The position numbers and the translations under genes were made by a program. Positions 18,346 to 25,995 of a stretch of 64,000 nucleotides of DNA are shown piece by piece. Position 1 is the stretch's first letter, and the number at the start of each line of letters is the position of its first letter. The notes under the pieces were generated by a model. That model saw only the letters and a list, made by a program, of their open reading frames with translations, was not told where the DNA came from and ran no database searches. The stretch comes from Clostridia bacterium (GTDB lineage: Bacteria > Bacillota > Clostridia > Christensenellales > Borkfalkiaceae), in assembly GCA_017462735.1 (NCBI GenBank), contig JAFTQO010000003.1, positions 1-64,000 on the forward strand, given 5' to 3'.

Positions 18346-18383
18346 AAAAATCGACAAATTTCGATAGAGATTTGTCGATTTTT
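18346..18383 (+). terminator. terminator behind the second tRNA-Leu tail copy
   Basis: AAAAATCGACAAAT/ATTTGTCGATTTTT forms a 14-bp hairpin directly after the second copy of the tRNA tail. It is placed exactly where the tRNA's own terminator would be, suggesting that the distal copy keeps the ancestral flank. Confidence 0.75.
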
Positions 18384-18549
18384 ACTTCTTCACTCTTACC
18401 TCTTCACTTTTCACTCTGCTTTCGAAACTTGTCGATTAGGTAAAAGTGAATAGTGAAAAGGTGCTGATGTAGCTTTTCTCGCTACGGTCGAAAAGCATTT
18501 AATTATATTTGGGTTCAAATCCATTGGTTAAAAAGCCAAAATATCTTTT
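18384..18549. other. non-coding AT-rich stretch with small repeats
   Basis: No gene is seen. The stretch holds repeated CTTTTCACT-like words and their complement (AGTGAATAGTGAAAAG), a 7-bp hairpin GCTTTTC/GAAAAGC at 18472-18496 and the tRNA T-loop-like copy at 18511-18522. Confidence 0.5.
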
Positions 18550-18771
18550 TTATTTATTTTTAATATTGAGAATGTCATTTGCGGAGCAGTTCAAAAAAGT
18601 GCATAATTTAGAAAGAGTAGAAAGTGAGGGCTGTATTCTTCCCGACAAATATTGCGAAATAGTGGGGCAGGATACGCCGATGGCTTGAGCAATTTCGGAT
18701 TTTAATTTGCCTGATTGTTCAATTTCCTGTTTTAAGTTTTGAGAAATAATTTCGTCTAACGATTTATCCAT
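18550..18771 (-). CDS. small XRE-family HTH regulator
   Basis: 73 residues, nearly all a Cro/C1-type helix-turn-helix (KSEIAQAIGVSCPTISQYLSG). No Shine-Dalgarno sequence precedes the ATG; instead a TATAAT box ends exactly six bases before it, so the mRNA may be leaderless. Paired palindromes between it and the divergent SLOG pseudogene are likely its operators. It is a paralogue of the 74-residue regulator at 29.4 kb (shared ISQYLSG/ISCYISG and LSTLSKLC/LDTLSRLC segments). Confidence 0.85.
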   Translation of the reverse strand: MDKSLDEIISQNLKQEIEQSGKLKSEIAQAIGVSCPTISQYLSGRIQPSLSTLSKLCTFLNCSANDILNIKNK

Positions 18772-18777
18772 ACATTT

Positions 18778-18798
18778 ATTATATTAGGCGACACCTAA
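18778..18798 (-). promoter_or_regulatory. promoter and operator 1 of the XRE gene
   Basis: On the minus strand TATAAT (18778-18783) is followed by six bases and the ATG. A 15-bp palindromic site TTAGGCGACACCTAA (18784-18798) abuts the -10 box and fills the spacer region, fitting autorepression. No good -35 hexamer is seen. Confidence 0.65.
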
Positions 18799-18804
18799 TT
18801 TTGC

Positions 18805-18833
18805 TTGGCGTTTAGGTATCGCCTAAATAAAAT
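18805..18833 (+). promoter_or_regulatory. promoter of the SLOG gene with operator 2 in its spacer
   Basis: TTGGCG (18805-18810) and TAAAAT (18828-18833) are 17 bases apart, and the spacer is itself the palindrome TTTAGGTATCGCCTAAA. Reverse-complemented, its core TTAGGCGATACCTAA differs from operator 1 by one base. The two operator centres are 28 bases apart. Confidence 0.65.
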
Positions 18834-18861
18834 ATTTATATGCATTGTTTTGGAGGATACA

Positions 18862-19331
18862 ATGGGAAAGATTTGCTCTTTTTTTTGGTCATCGCTCGAT
18901 TGAGGGGGAAGAGGAAAAACAAGTGATTCAAAAGAAAGTCAAGTTGCACCTTTTGCAGTTGATGAAAGAGGGTATGAGAAATTTCTATTTGGTGGATTTG
19001 GAGAATTCGATTTTTTATGTCATCAAGTAGTCACTAAACTAAAAAAAGACTTTCCTTCGATAAAGAGAATATTTTGTTTGACTCAAGAAAAATATTTGTG
19101 CGAGCATAAGAAAAAAAATATTTTTTGGAAAGCGATTATGAAGAATTTGTTTATTTGCCGTTGGCTTACGATTATTGGTATAAGCGGATTTATTTTAGAA
19201 ATTGCAAGATGATAGACGAAAGTGATTTTATTTTTTTCTATGTAAAAAATATCCAAAGAAGTGGTGCGTATAAGGCTATGGAATATGCGAACAAAAAGAA
19301 AAAGCAGTATTTTAATTTGGCGGAAATATAA
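18862..19331 (+). pseudogene. frameshifted SLOG-family (DUF1273/YpsA-like) protein
   Basis: Starts at ATG 18862 with GGAGG upstream and reads MGKICSFF, then continues in other frames: GHRSIEGEEEKQ, then FLFGGFGEFDFLCHQ, then ESDYEEFVYLPLAYDYWYK and MIDESDFIFFYV. Together these give the expected SLOG order (N-terminal C-x-GHR strand, GGFGEFD nucleotide loop, C-terminal DESD segment). At least three frameshifts are needed: one extra T in a run of eight T, one near AGAGGG (about 18967-18975), and one near A8-T6 runs at about 19108-19125. Either a decayed gene or homopolymer sequencing errors. A complete relative lies at 43.8 kb. Confidence 0.75.
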
Positions 19332-19358
19332 AAGGCACCGCTGAAAGCGGTGTCTTTT
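19331..19358. terminator. bidirectional terminator
   Basis: GGCACCGCT/AGCGGTGTC hairpin flanked by A- and T-runs between the convergent SLOG pseudogene and nitroreductase genes. Confidence 0.7.
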
Positions 19359-19372
19359 GCTGACAAGTGGAG

Positions 19373-19903
19373 TTATTCGATTATTTTTATCAGCGCGTCC
19401 GTTTTTTTGCGCTTTTTAGGGCGAAGTTTGTCGTCATCTTTTGCATACCCAAGCGAAATCACCAAGCGCACCGCACCGTCAATCGCGCAAATCTTGCGTA
19501 TTTCTTCGTCGTTAAGCCAGCCGAGGATGCAACTGCCAAGCCCTTGCGCCGTCGCCTCTGCTGTGATATATGCCGCCAAAATGCCTATGTCGATAGAGCG
19601 GTAGTCGTTCTTTTTGATTTTTGCGCCCATTGCCGCCGACGCTACGTACGGCTTTTCAGAGATGACTATCATCACGGGCGCGTCCGATGCGAATTTATTC
19701 ATCCCAAGCCCTTGCGTGGCTTTTGCTACTTGCTTTGCATTTTCCCCTTTGCATACCGTGATAAAATAGGGCTGCCCGTTGCAAGCGGACGGGGATAAGC
19801 GTGCCGTCTCCAAAATGCGGCTCAATTTTTCTTCTTCCACCGCGCGGGCGGGGTCGTAATTTCTACAAGATTGTCTTTGGGTTGCAATGTCGGTAAAGTT
19901 CAT
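19373..19903 (-). CDS. nitroreductase family protein
   Basis: 176-residue FMN-dependent oxidoreductase fold beginning MNFTDIATQRQSCRNYD. The family pattern continues with LETARLSPSACNGQPY (FMN binding), and the C-terminal ISLGYAKDDDKLRPKKRK. The start at 19903 is preferred over an upstream in-frame one because AGGAAAAC precedes it and homology begins there. It follows mgsA by 13 bases and shares its promoter. Substrate unknown. Confidence 0.9.
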   Translation of the reverse strand: MNFTDIATQRQSCRNYDPARAVEEEKLSRILETARLSPSACNGQPYFITVCKGENAKQVAKATQGLGMNKFASDAPVMIVISEKPYVASAAMGAKIKKNDYRSIDIGILAAYITAEATAQGLGSCILGWLNDEEIRKICAIDGAVRLVISLGYAKDDDKLRPKKRKKTDALIKIIE

Positions 19904-19916
19904 AGTAGTTTTCCTA

Positions 19917-20294
19917 TCAAAATCCGATTTTTTTATCGAGGGCTTCCAGCATAATGACGGCGCTGGATACGTTGGTGGCAAGGGGGATATTTTGCACGTC
20001 GCAAAGCCGTAAAAGTGCGGATACGTCCGGCTCGTGCGGTTGCGCCGTCAACGGGTCGCGTAAGAAAATGATGAGGTCGAGTTCCCCGCAAGCAAGCATT
20101 GCGCCGATTTGTTGGTCGCCGCCGAGTGGCCCGCTTTTCATACGGATGACGGGCAAGTTTGTTTCGCCCATCACAAGCGTTCCCGTCGTACCCGTGGCGT
20201 ACAGGGTATGTCCTTCTAAAACGCCACGATATTTTTTGGCAAGTTCAATCATATCGTTTTTCTTTTTATCGTGCGCAATCAAGGCAATTTTCAT
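19917..20294 (-). CDS. mgsA: methylglyoxal synthase
   Basis: Converts dihydroxyacetone phosphate into methylglyoxal and phosphate, a bypass of lower glycolysis. At 125 residues it is a compact member. Phosphate-binding GTTGT, the catalytic Asp in [12 protein letters not shown] and the second Asp in FLRDPL are present, followed by [13 protein letters not shown] and NIPLATN. AAAGGAG precedes the start. First gene of a two-gene leftward operon with the nitroreductase. Confidence 0.96.
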   Translation of the reverse strand: MKIALIAHDKKKNDMIELAKKYRGVLEGHTLYATGTTGTLVMGETNLPVIRMKSGPLGGDQQIGAMLACGELDLIIFLRDPLTAQPHEPDVSALLRLCDVQNIPLATNVSSAVIMLEALDKKIGF

Positions 20295-20326
20295 CCCTTT
20301 TCTCCTTTGTGTGAAAAATCAAGAAA

Positions 20327-20355
20327 ATTATAGCACACAATTTCCCTTTCGTCAA
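20327..20355 (-). promoter_or_regulatory. promoter of mgsA
   Basis: On the minus strand TTGACG-17-TATAAT, 33 bases upstream of the start codon. Confidence 0.75.
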
Positions 20356-20381
20356 GACTCTAAAAAGAGAAAAACCAATCC

Positions 20382-20410
20382 TTGACAGGGGGCGAAAAAA
20401 ATAGTATAAT
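20382..20410 (+). promoter_or_regulatory. promoter of the GNAT gene
   Basis: Consensus TTGACA and TATAAT separated by 17 bases, divergent from the mgsA promoter. Confidence 0.8.
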
Positions 20411-20457
20411 AAAGGGGAAATTTGTCGAAGTTTGTCTATAAGACAAAAGGAGAGACT

Positions 20458-21585
20458 ATGGAAGCGGTAACAATTATCCCCGTAACGACGCGGAAAGACA
20501 GGAAGGAATTTGTCGAGTATCCCCTGCGTATCTATAAAGGCAATCCCTATTTCGTTCCCCCTTTTTATGCGGACGAAATGGCTTTGTTTACGGATAAAAA
20601 CATCTATAATAAGACCTGCGAGTCGGTATTTTTCCTTGCTAAGCGCGGTAAAAAAACGGTAGGGAGAATCCAAGGCATTTTGCAAAAACAATACAATGAA
20701 ATCCGCGACCAAAAACAAGTCCGTTTTACCCGCTTTGATTGTGAAGATTGTCAAGAGACGGCAACAGCGCTTTTCAATGCGGTGGAAAATTGGGCGAAGG
20801 AAAAAGGGATGACGGAAGTGGTCGGCCCTCTTGGTTATAGCGATTTAGAAAGAGAAGGGCTGCTGATTGAAGGGTTTGATTACCTTTCGACGTTTGAGGA
20901 GCAATACAACTATGCCTATTATCCCGCTTTGGTCGAAGGCTGTGGGTATACCAAAGACGTCGATTGGTTAGAACAGCGTATTTTCAGTTGCAAAGAAGAC
21001 CCTGAACGCGTGCGTAGCATTTTAGACCACGCGATGAAAAAATACAACCTGCATTTTGGGGACAGAAGCCTTCCTAAGCGCAAATTCATCCAAAAATACA
21101 AAGACGGCATCTTCCATTGCTTGGACGAGTGTTATAAAAATTTGTACGGCACCGTGCCCTTCACGGAAGAGATGAAAAAGCAAATTATCGACCAATTCAT
21201 CCTGTTTATCAGCCCTAAGTATATTGCGACAATCTGTGACGAAAAGGAGGAAGTGGTGGCGTTCGGGCTTTGCTTGCCAGGCCTTGGCGAAGCGGTGCAA
21301 AAAAGTGGCGGTAGGCTCACCCCTGCCTGCCTGATTCGTCTTTTAAAAGCATTGAGAAAACCCCGTTCCGTCGATTTCGGTTTGGTGGGGATTATGCCCA
21401 AATACCGCAATAGCGGTTTATCCGTCTTTATGATGACCGTATTGCAAGATATGTTTGACGACCCTAGCGTCGAGTATATGGAAACCAATCTCAACTTGGA
21501 AGAAAACGTAGCCATCCGCGCCACGTGGAAACGCTTTGAGCATATCCAGCATAAACGCCGTCGCGCGTATATCAAAAAACTGTAA
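20458..21585 (+). CDS. GNAT-like acetyltransferase
   Basis: 375 residues from ATG 20458 (AAAAGGAG upstream). The first half begins with a conserved RIYKGNPYFVPPFYADE segment seen in clostridial GNAT-like proteins and carries the strand FLAKRGKKTVGRIQG. The C-terminal half has a typical acetyl-CoA fold pattern, VGIMPKYRNSGLSVFMM, followed by YMETNLNLEENVAIRATWKR. Two GNAT-type halves may be present. Substrate unknown. Monocistronic, with its own promoter and a terminator. Confidence 0.75.
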   Translation: MEAVTIIPVTTRKDRKEFVEYPLRIYKGNPYFVPPFYADEMALFTDKNIYNKTCESVFFLAKRGKKTVGRIQGILQKQYNEIRDQKQVRFTRFDCEDCQETATALFNAVENWAKEKGMTEVVGPLGYSDLEREGLLIEGFDYLSTFEEQYNYAYYPALVEGCGYTKDVDWLEQRIFSCKEDPERVRSILDHAMKKYNLHFGDRSLPKRKFIQKYKDGIFHCLDECYKNLYGTVPFTEEMKKQIIDQFILFISPKYIATICDEKEEVVAFGLCLPGLGEAVQKSGGRLTPACLIRLLKALRKPRSVDFGLVGIMPKYRNSGLSVFMMTVLQDMFDDPSVEYMETNLNLEENVAIRATWKRFEHIQHKRRRAYIKKL

Positions 21586-21589
21586 GTAA

Positions 21590-21619
21590 AAAAGGCTTGT
21601 CGTAGGACAAGTCTTTTTC
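21590..21619 (+). terminator. terminator of the GNAT gene
   Basis: GGCTTGTC/GACAAGTC hairpin with loop GTAG followed by TTTTTCTT; the following promoter begins at once. Confidence 0.8.
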
Positions 21620-21648
21620 TTGACAATTTACTTTACGCGTGTTACACT
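21620..21648 (+). promoter_or_regulatory. promoter of the phosphopantetheinyl transferase gene
   Basis: TTGACA-17-TACACT, about 20 bases before the start codon. Confidence 0.7.
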
Positions 21649-21668
21649 AAATGCGAAAGGGGAGAAAA

Positions 21669-22286
21669 ATGCAGACGAACTGTTTTCTTTTTGATGTGCG
21701 ACAACTGAATAGAAAAGATGCGTTTGAAAAGGCATACGACGCCCTTTTTTACGAGTCCCGCAAAGAAAAAATCGGCGCGTTAACCTGTGTGGAGGACAAA
21801 AAACGCTCCCTAGGCGTGGGGCTTCTTATCGAGTATGCGTTTCGTGAAAACGGGATAGAATATCCCACCATTTCCCTTTCAAAGAAAGGGAAACCGACGA
21901 TAGAGGAAGGGTATTTCAATGCCGCACACAGCGGCGACTTGGCAGTACTTGCCGTATCTTCTTTCCCCGTAGGGGTAGACGTAGAACGGATTCGCCCAGT
22001 ATCCCCTTTGGTGCAGGAAAAGTTCTTTACGGATAGAGAAAGGGCGCAAGTCCAGACAGAGCAGGATTTTTTCCGCCTTTGGACGAAGAAAGAAAGTTAC
22101 GTAAAATATTTAGGCGAGGGAATCGGCGCCCTGCGTTCTTTTGAGATTAGCCCGTCTTCGCCTATCTACCAAGAGGTGGATTTTTACGAAAAAGCGTGGC
22201 AGGGACATCAAATCAGCGTCTGCGTGCAAAAAGGCGAACCTCTCACTTTCACGCAAGTAAGTTTAGACGATTTATTGAAAAAATAA
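21669..22286 (+). CDS. 4'-phosphopantetheinyl transferase (Sfp type)
   Basis: Transfers phosphopantetheine from CoA to carrier-protein serines. 205 residues from ATG 21669, which has GGGGAG nearby; an ATG 18 bases upstream is less well placed. Motifs: FNAAHSGDLAV, then the magnesium-binding GVDVERI, and FFRLWTKKESYVKYLGEGI (the WxxKES motif). Sfp-type enzymes normally serve fatty-acid, polyketide or peptide synthases; no carrier protein is nearby, so it may be the cell's general ACP synthase. Monocistronic. Confidence 0.9.
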   Translation: MQTNCFLFDVRQLNRKDAFEKAYDALFYESRKEKIGALTCVEDKKRSLGVGLLIEYAFRENGIEYPTISLSKKGKPTIEEGYFNAAHSGDLAVLAVSSFPVGVDVERIRPVSPLVQEKFFTDRERAQVQTEQDFFRLWTKKESYVKYLGEGIGALRSFEISPSSPIYQEVDFYEKAWQGHQISVCVQKGEPLTFTQVSLDDLLKK

Positions 22287-22292
22287 GCAATG

Positions 22293-22325
22293 AAAAAACC
22301 GCTCCTTCCTCAAGGGCGGTTTTAC
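22293..22325 (+). terminator. terminator of the phosphopantetheinyl transferase gene
   Basis: AAAACCGC/GCGGTTTT arms around a 13-base loop; on the minus strand it could also end the convergent TIGR04076 gene. Confidence 0.65.
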
Positions 22326-22328
22326 TGT

Positions 22329-22631
22329 TTATTCAATTCTTTCCAGATAAAAGGACACGGGGCGGAAGCCGTCGTTGCAAGAAATCATAGCCGAGTACGG
22401 ATTTTTCATCCACCCGTCGTAAAAATTCCCTTCGCCTTTTGCCAATTTTTCCGCAAAGGGCTTTACGCTCTCCCACGCGCTGTCGCAAAACCCTTTGGGC
22501 TTTTGTCCGTCGCGGCTTATAAACACGTCGCCTATGCGGATATCGCAGGCGTGCTGTATCGGGTTTTCGTATTGTTCGATAAGGTCGTCGTGCCGCACTT
22601 GTTTTACGGCGGTGATTTTTACTTGATACAT
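22329..22631 (-). CDS. TIGR04076 family protein
   Basis: 100 residues matching the layout of the uncharacterised TIGR04076 family: MYQVKITAVK at the start, a PKGFCDSAW segment, then SCNDGFRPVSFYLERIE at the end with a conserved cysteine. No ribosome binding site is visible at this ATG. It lies 32 bases downstream of the dGTPase-like gene and is probably co-transcribed. Function unknown. Confidence 0.8.
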   Translation of the reverse strand: MYQVKITAVKQVRHDDLIEQYENPIQHACDIRIGDVFISRDGQKPKGFCDSAWESVKPFAEKLAKGEGNFYDGWMKNPYSAMISCNDGFRPVSFYLERIE

Positions 22632-22663
22632 AGTTTTTTAAATAAAAGTATTTTTTAACGCAA

Positions 22664-23857
22664 TTAATCAAAATATCCCACGTATTGTAAAGGGCGGGTA
22701 TCGTCGGGGAAGAGGTGGTTGTATAGGTCGATAAAGTAGTCGTCCGTCATACTGGCGATATAGTCGACGACTATTTGATTTTTTTCCGTTTCCGGATAAG
22801 GTTTGCGCCGTTTGTAGTAAGGCTTGTCAAGATAGCGAAGATGATGGGTGAAGATAGGGTTATTCTCGTTGCCGTTTTGGAGGTCAAAAAGCAGTTTTTG
22901 GTATAATTTCGCCATCATATATTGCAAGGTCTCGTCGGCGTTTTTGACTTGCTTATTGTCATAGATAAGTTGATAGTTTTCCTTTTTGGCTTTGGCAAGC
23001 GCGGAAAAGTGCTTCTCGTCCATCGCAATATACCCCTTGCCGAAACTGTGCTCTAACAGATTGACCATAAGGTTGTTGACGATTTCCGCATTGATAGTCC
23101 CGATGCCGTAGTTTTCAAACGCCTCGCTTTGCAATAGTTTGCCTTTCTCGGCGTCCTGTCTATCTTTGCCAAGGTAGGCGATAATATCGCTGATACGCAT
23201 CACGCACCCTTCCAAAGTGGACGGGGTAAAACCGCGCATCTCTCTTTCGTTTAAATAGCACGCCTCTATCTTTTTGTCCAATTCGTCAAACCCTTCCATA
23301 GGGGCAGGGGCGTATTTAGACAGTTCCAACTCCCCGTTGTGCGCGGCGATACCGTTTTGTGTCTGCAAGGTCAAGTTTAAAGGAAAAATCTCGTCGATGA
23401 CGCGGACGGAGTGGATATTATGAAAAAACCGTCTACCCGTTTTTTCACGGTACAGTTCGTCCAAAAACCTTTCTCCCGTATGCCCGAAAGGGGTGTGTCC
23501 TAAGTCGTGCCCCAAAGAAATTGCCTCAATGAGGTCGGTGTTCAGCCCCAGCGCGTCGCCTAAGGTACGGGCGATACGCGAGACGATTTGCACGTGCAAC
23601 GCCCTACGCGTGATGTCGTCGTTTTTGCGTAAGGAAAAGACTTGCGTCTTATCCGCATAGCGGTTGTAAAAGGGGCAATGCAAGATTTTATCCACGTCGC
23701 GGATAAAGGGGGTGCGCCAAACGTTCCCATTGTCGTGCGGGTTGTCGATACGCCGTTTTGCGTCCTCGTTTTTGCAGGCAAAAGGGGAAAGATTTTTGCT
23801 GTTTGATTGTTTCATCTGTTCGGCGACGTCCGCCGATAAACTTTCATAGATAGCCAT
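22664..23857 (-). CDS. dgt: deoxyguanosinetriphosphate triphosphohydrolase-like HD protein
   Basis: 397 residues from ATG 23857. HD-domain hydrolase releasing tripolyphosphate from dNTPs. The order of motifs is NVWRTPFIRDVDKILHC, ARTLGDALGLN, then GHDLGHTPFGHTGE (HD metal ligands) and MRISDIIAYLGKDRQDA. The N-terminal LSPFACKNEDAKRR is the usual family start, supporting this ATG over a TTG 111 bases upstream that overlaps the neighbouring promoter. There is no Shine-Dalgarno sequence: an extended -10 box TGGTATAAT ends exactly six bases before the ATG. Confidence 0.93.
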   Translation of the reverse strand: MAIYESLSADVAEQMKQSNSKNLSPFACKNEDAKRRIDNPHDNGNVWRTPFIRDVDKILHCPFYNRYADKTQVFSLRKNDDITRRALHVQIVSRIARTLGDALGLNTDLIEAISLGHDLGHTPFGHTGERFLDELYREKTGRRFFHNIHSVRVIDEIFPLNLTLQTQNGIAAHNGELELSKYAPAPMEGFDELDKKIEACYLNEREMRGFTPSTLEGCVMRISDIIAYLGKDRQDAEKGKLLQSEAFENYGIGTINAEIVNNLMVNLLEHSFGKGYIAMDEKHFSALAKAKKENYQLIYDNKQVKNADETLQYMMAKLYQKLLFDLQNGNENNPIFTHHLRYLDKPYYKRRKPYPETEKNQIVVDYIASMTDDYFIDLYNHLFPDDTRPLQYVGYFD

Positions 23858-23863
23858 AGTGCT

Positions 23864-23872
23864 ATTATACCA
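23864..23872 (-). promoter_or_regulatory. extended -10 promoter of the dgt-like gene
   Basis: TGGTATAAT on the minus strand with no good -35. Transcription would be expected to start at or next to the A of the ATG, giving a leaderless mRNA. Confidence 0.65.
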
Positions 23873-23961
23873 TACTTTCTCAGCAAAAGAAAGTAATTTT
23901 TCAAAAAGAGTTTTTGAAAGAGGGCAGTCATAGTAAAATATGACAAAATCAAAAAAAGAGG

Positions 23962-23991
23962 TTGACAAATAGGGGTGTGAAATGATACAAT
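23962..23991 (+). promoter_or_regulatory. promoter of the second DegV gene
   Basis: TTGACA-18-TACAAT, 36 bases upstream of the start codon. Confidence 0.75.
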
Positions 23992-24027
23992 AAACTTACA
24001 GTTTGTTTTACGCAAAGGAGAAATGAG

Positions 24028-24930
24028 ATGACGAAGAAAAAGATATTTTGCACTTCGACGGGCTGTTTAGAATACGCCCCCGAGCGTTATCGTCAATATG
24101 ACATAGAAATTATCCGCATTCGCGTGCTTTTTCAAGGCAAAGAATATTTAGAAGGTCTGGATTTGGATCCCGAACAATTCTATGCGGAACTGGAAAAGTT
24201 GGAAAATCCCAAAGAGAATTTGCCCCGTACGGCAATGCCGACGATGGACGAAATCCGCGCTCACTTTGAAAAGGCGATTGAAGAGGGATACGAAGAGGCA
24301 ATCGTCATTGCGCTCAGCGCCTATCTCGGGGGGACGTACAACCTCATCCGTTTGGTGGCGGAAGATTATCAAGACAGGATAAAAATCACCGTTATCGACA
24401 GTAAAATCACCTGTTTTGGCGAAGGGCTTTTGGCGGTGCTGGCCGCAAAACTTGCCAAAGAAGGCAAGTCGACGGAAGAAATCGTCAAGGAACTCAAATG
24501 GGTTATGGCAAGACAAGAGTTTTTCGGCGTGGACGGAAAACTCGACTATCTTATTTACAACGGGCGTCTCAAAGGCGGGAAAGCGTTCTTTGGGAAGATT
24601 TTGTCCATTTGTCCCGTCGTACACTTTACAAAAGAAGGGGAACTGTGCGCTCTGCAATCTGTCCGTACTCCTAAAAAAGCGCTGTACAGGACCTGCGAAA
24701 TTTTAAAGGATCTCATCAAGGACAGAGACCCGAAAGATTATATCCTTTGGCGTATCTATACGGGGAAATCTCTATTGAAAACGCTCAAAGAATTAGAGCC
24801 GAATTTTGGTATCGAGGTCACGCACGAGGACGTCATTATGACGCCCGTAGCAGGCTGTCACAACGGTCCTTGGTTGGCTGGTTACGGCTATTTCCCTTTG
24901 AGAAGAGAGGACGAACCTTTAGAAGACTAA
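24028..24930 (+). CDS. DegV family protein (second copy, divergent)
   Basis: 300 residues. Begins KIFCTSTGCLEYAPERY rather than the usual SDSTxD, but keeps PRTAMPTMDEIRAHFEKA, an AYLGGTYN segment, VIDSKITCFGEG and a C-terminal VIMTPVAGCHNGPWLAGYGY. Clearly distinct from the DegV at 8.7 kb, so it may bind a different acyl chain or have a different role. Own promoter, AAAGGAG site and terminator: a single-gene unit divergent from dgt. Confidence 0.85.
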   Translation: MTKKKIFCTSTGCLEYAPERYRQYDIEIIRIRVLFQGKEYLEGLDLDPEQFYAELEKLENPKENLPRTAMPTMDEIRAHFEKAIEEGYEEAIVIALSAYLGGTYNLIRLVAEDYQDRIKITVIDSKITCFGEGLLAVLAAKLAKEGKSTEEIVKELKWVMARQEFFGVDGKLDYLIYNGRLKGGKAFFGKILSICPVVHFTKEGELCALQSVRTPKKALYRTCEILKDLIKDRDPKDYILWRIYTGKSLLKTLKELEPNFGIEVTHEDVIMTPVAGCHNGPWLAGYGYFPLRREDEPLED

Positions 24931-24936
24931 AAATAG

Positions 24937-24963
24937 AAAAGGTATGCTCAGCATACCTTTTTT
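24937..24963 (+). terminator. terminator of the second DegV gene
   Basis: GGTATGC/GCATACC with a three-base loop, flanked by A and T runs. Confidence 0.85.
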
Positions 24964-24974
24964 GACGGAGCACT

Positions 24975-25928
24975 ATGAGAAAATTATATCAAAAGGACAA
25001 GCCCGAACGGGAGAAAAAGGAACGAGCCCCCGTCTATACTGCGGTGTATAAAGCGAATAGAAGCGAAGAGTTACTCCCTTTCTTGCTCCGCAAATGCGCG
25101 ACGTCGAGAAACAACGTAAAGAGTTTGTTGACAAGAGGGCAAGTGCTCGTCAACGGTAGCGTGGTGACAAGGCACGATTGCGCGCTTGCCAAGGACGACG
25201 AGGTGAAAATTTCCAAGACGCCCAATAAGGTGGATAGAGGCAAGGCGACGTTGTCTGCCCGCCAAGCCCGTCCCAAGCCTTTACCTTTTAAAATTATCTA
25301 CGAGGACGACGACTTTATTGCCATCGACAAGCCCGCGGGATTGCTCAGCGTGGAGAGCGATAAAGAGAGGACTTGCGCGTTCGGGTACGTGATGGATTAC
25401 CTGCGAGGGAAAGACAAGACCGCCCGTCCCTATATCCTGCACAGGATAGACAAAGAGACGTCCGGGGTACTCGTGTTTGCTAAAAACGTAAAGGTGCACT
25501 CTATGCTCAAACTGCATTGGAACGAGTGCGTGACTCTGCGCCAATACCATGCCGTCGTACAAGGCGCTTTAGCTAAAAAAGAGGACGTCGTGACCTCTTA
25601 TTTAAAAGAAAACGCCAATAATTTGGTGTATATCACTCACGATACGACGGGGCAAAAGGCAATCACCCGCTATAAAGTTCTCAAAGAAAAAGAGGGATAC
25701 GCGCTGTTGTCCGTACAAATTGAAACGGGCAGAAAAAATCAAATCCGCGTCCAGATGCAAGCGCTCGGTGCGCCCGTCGTAGGCGACGATAAGTACGGCG
25801 ACGGGAAAGGTCCGCTTGGGCGGTTGGGGCTGCACGCTTCCGCATTAACGTTTAAGCACCCCGCGACAGGGAAAGAACTGAGTTTTTCCGCGCCCTGTCC
25901 CATGGCGTTTAAAAGTATGTTCCCTTAA
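24975..25928 (+). CDS. RluA-family pseudouridine synthase
   Basis: 317 residues. An S4 RNA-binding domain (LLPFLLRKCATSRNNVKSLLTRGQVLVNG) precedes the catalytic domain, whose active Asp is in LHRIDKETSGVLVFAKN. The C-terminal segment GRKNQIRVQMQALGAPVVGDDKYG is typical. These enzymes convert specific uridines in 23S rRNA or tRNA; the target cannot be deduced. The start has GGAG seven bases upstream. Confidence 0.93.
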   Translation: MRKLYQKDKPEREKKERAPVYTAVYKANRSEELLPFLLRKCATSRNNVKSLLTRGQVLVNGSVVTRHDCALAKDDEVKISKTPNKVDRGKATLSARQARPKPLPFKIIYEDDDFIAIDKPAGLLSVESDKERTCAFGYVMDYLRGKDKTARPYILHRIDKETSGVLVFAKNVKVHSMLKLHWNECVTLRQYHAVVQGALAKKEDVVTSYLKENANNLVYITHDTTGQKAITRYKVLKEKEGYALLSVQIETGRKNQIRVQMQALGAPVVGDDKYGDGKGPLGRLGLHASALTFKHPATGKELSFSAPCPMAFKSMFP

Positions 25929-25930
25929 CG

Positions 25931-25957
25931 AAAAGACGGTTAAAGCCGTCTTTTTTT
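25931..25957 (+). terminator. terminator of the RluA gene
   Basis: AAAGACGG/CCGTCTTT hairpin followed by seven T. Confidence 0.85.
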
Positions 25958-25995
25958 ATGCCTTTTTTCCCATACTAAATTAGGGGAGGGAGGAG

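Larger units (their letters stand above)
18128..18350 (+). repeat. 201-bp unit bounded by direct repeats of the tRNA-Leu 3' end
   Basis: The 22 bases from 18128 to 18149, covering the end of the T-arm, the acceptor strand, CCA and following A-run, recur without mismatch at 18329-18350. An exact 14-base inverted copy of tRNA positions 18124-18137 lies at 18195-18208, and a 12-base direct copy of GGGTTCAAATCC at 18511-18522. Duplicated tRNA 3' ends are the signature of site-specific integration (attL/attR). No integrase is present between the copies, so this looks like the scar of an excised or decayed element. Confidence 0.75.

Noticed and set aside
18184..18350. A second complete tRNA gene in the 201-bp unit
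   Set aside because: The copy has the 3' acceptor strand and CCA and an anticodon-arm-like hairpin, but no 5' acceptor strand GCGGACG or D-arm, so it cannot fold as a tRNA.
22333..22671. 112-residue minus-strand frame overlapping the TIGR04076 gene
   Set aside because: It is basic and repetitive, lies in an alternative frame of a gene with clear family resemblance, and shows no family of its own.
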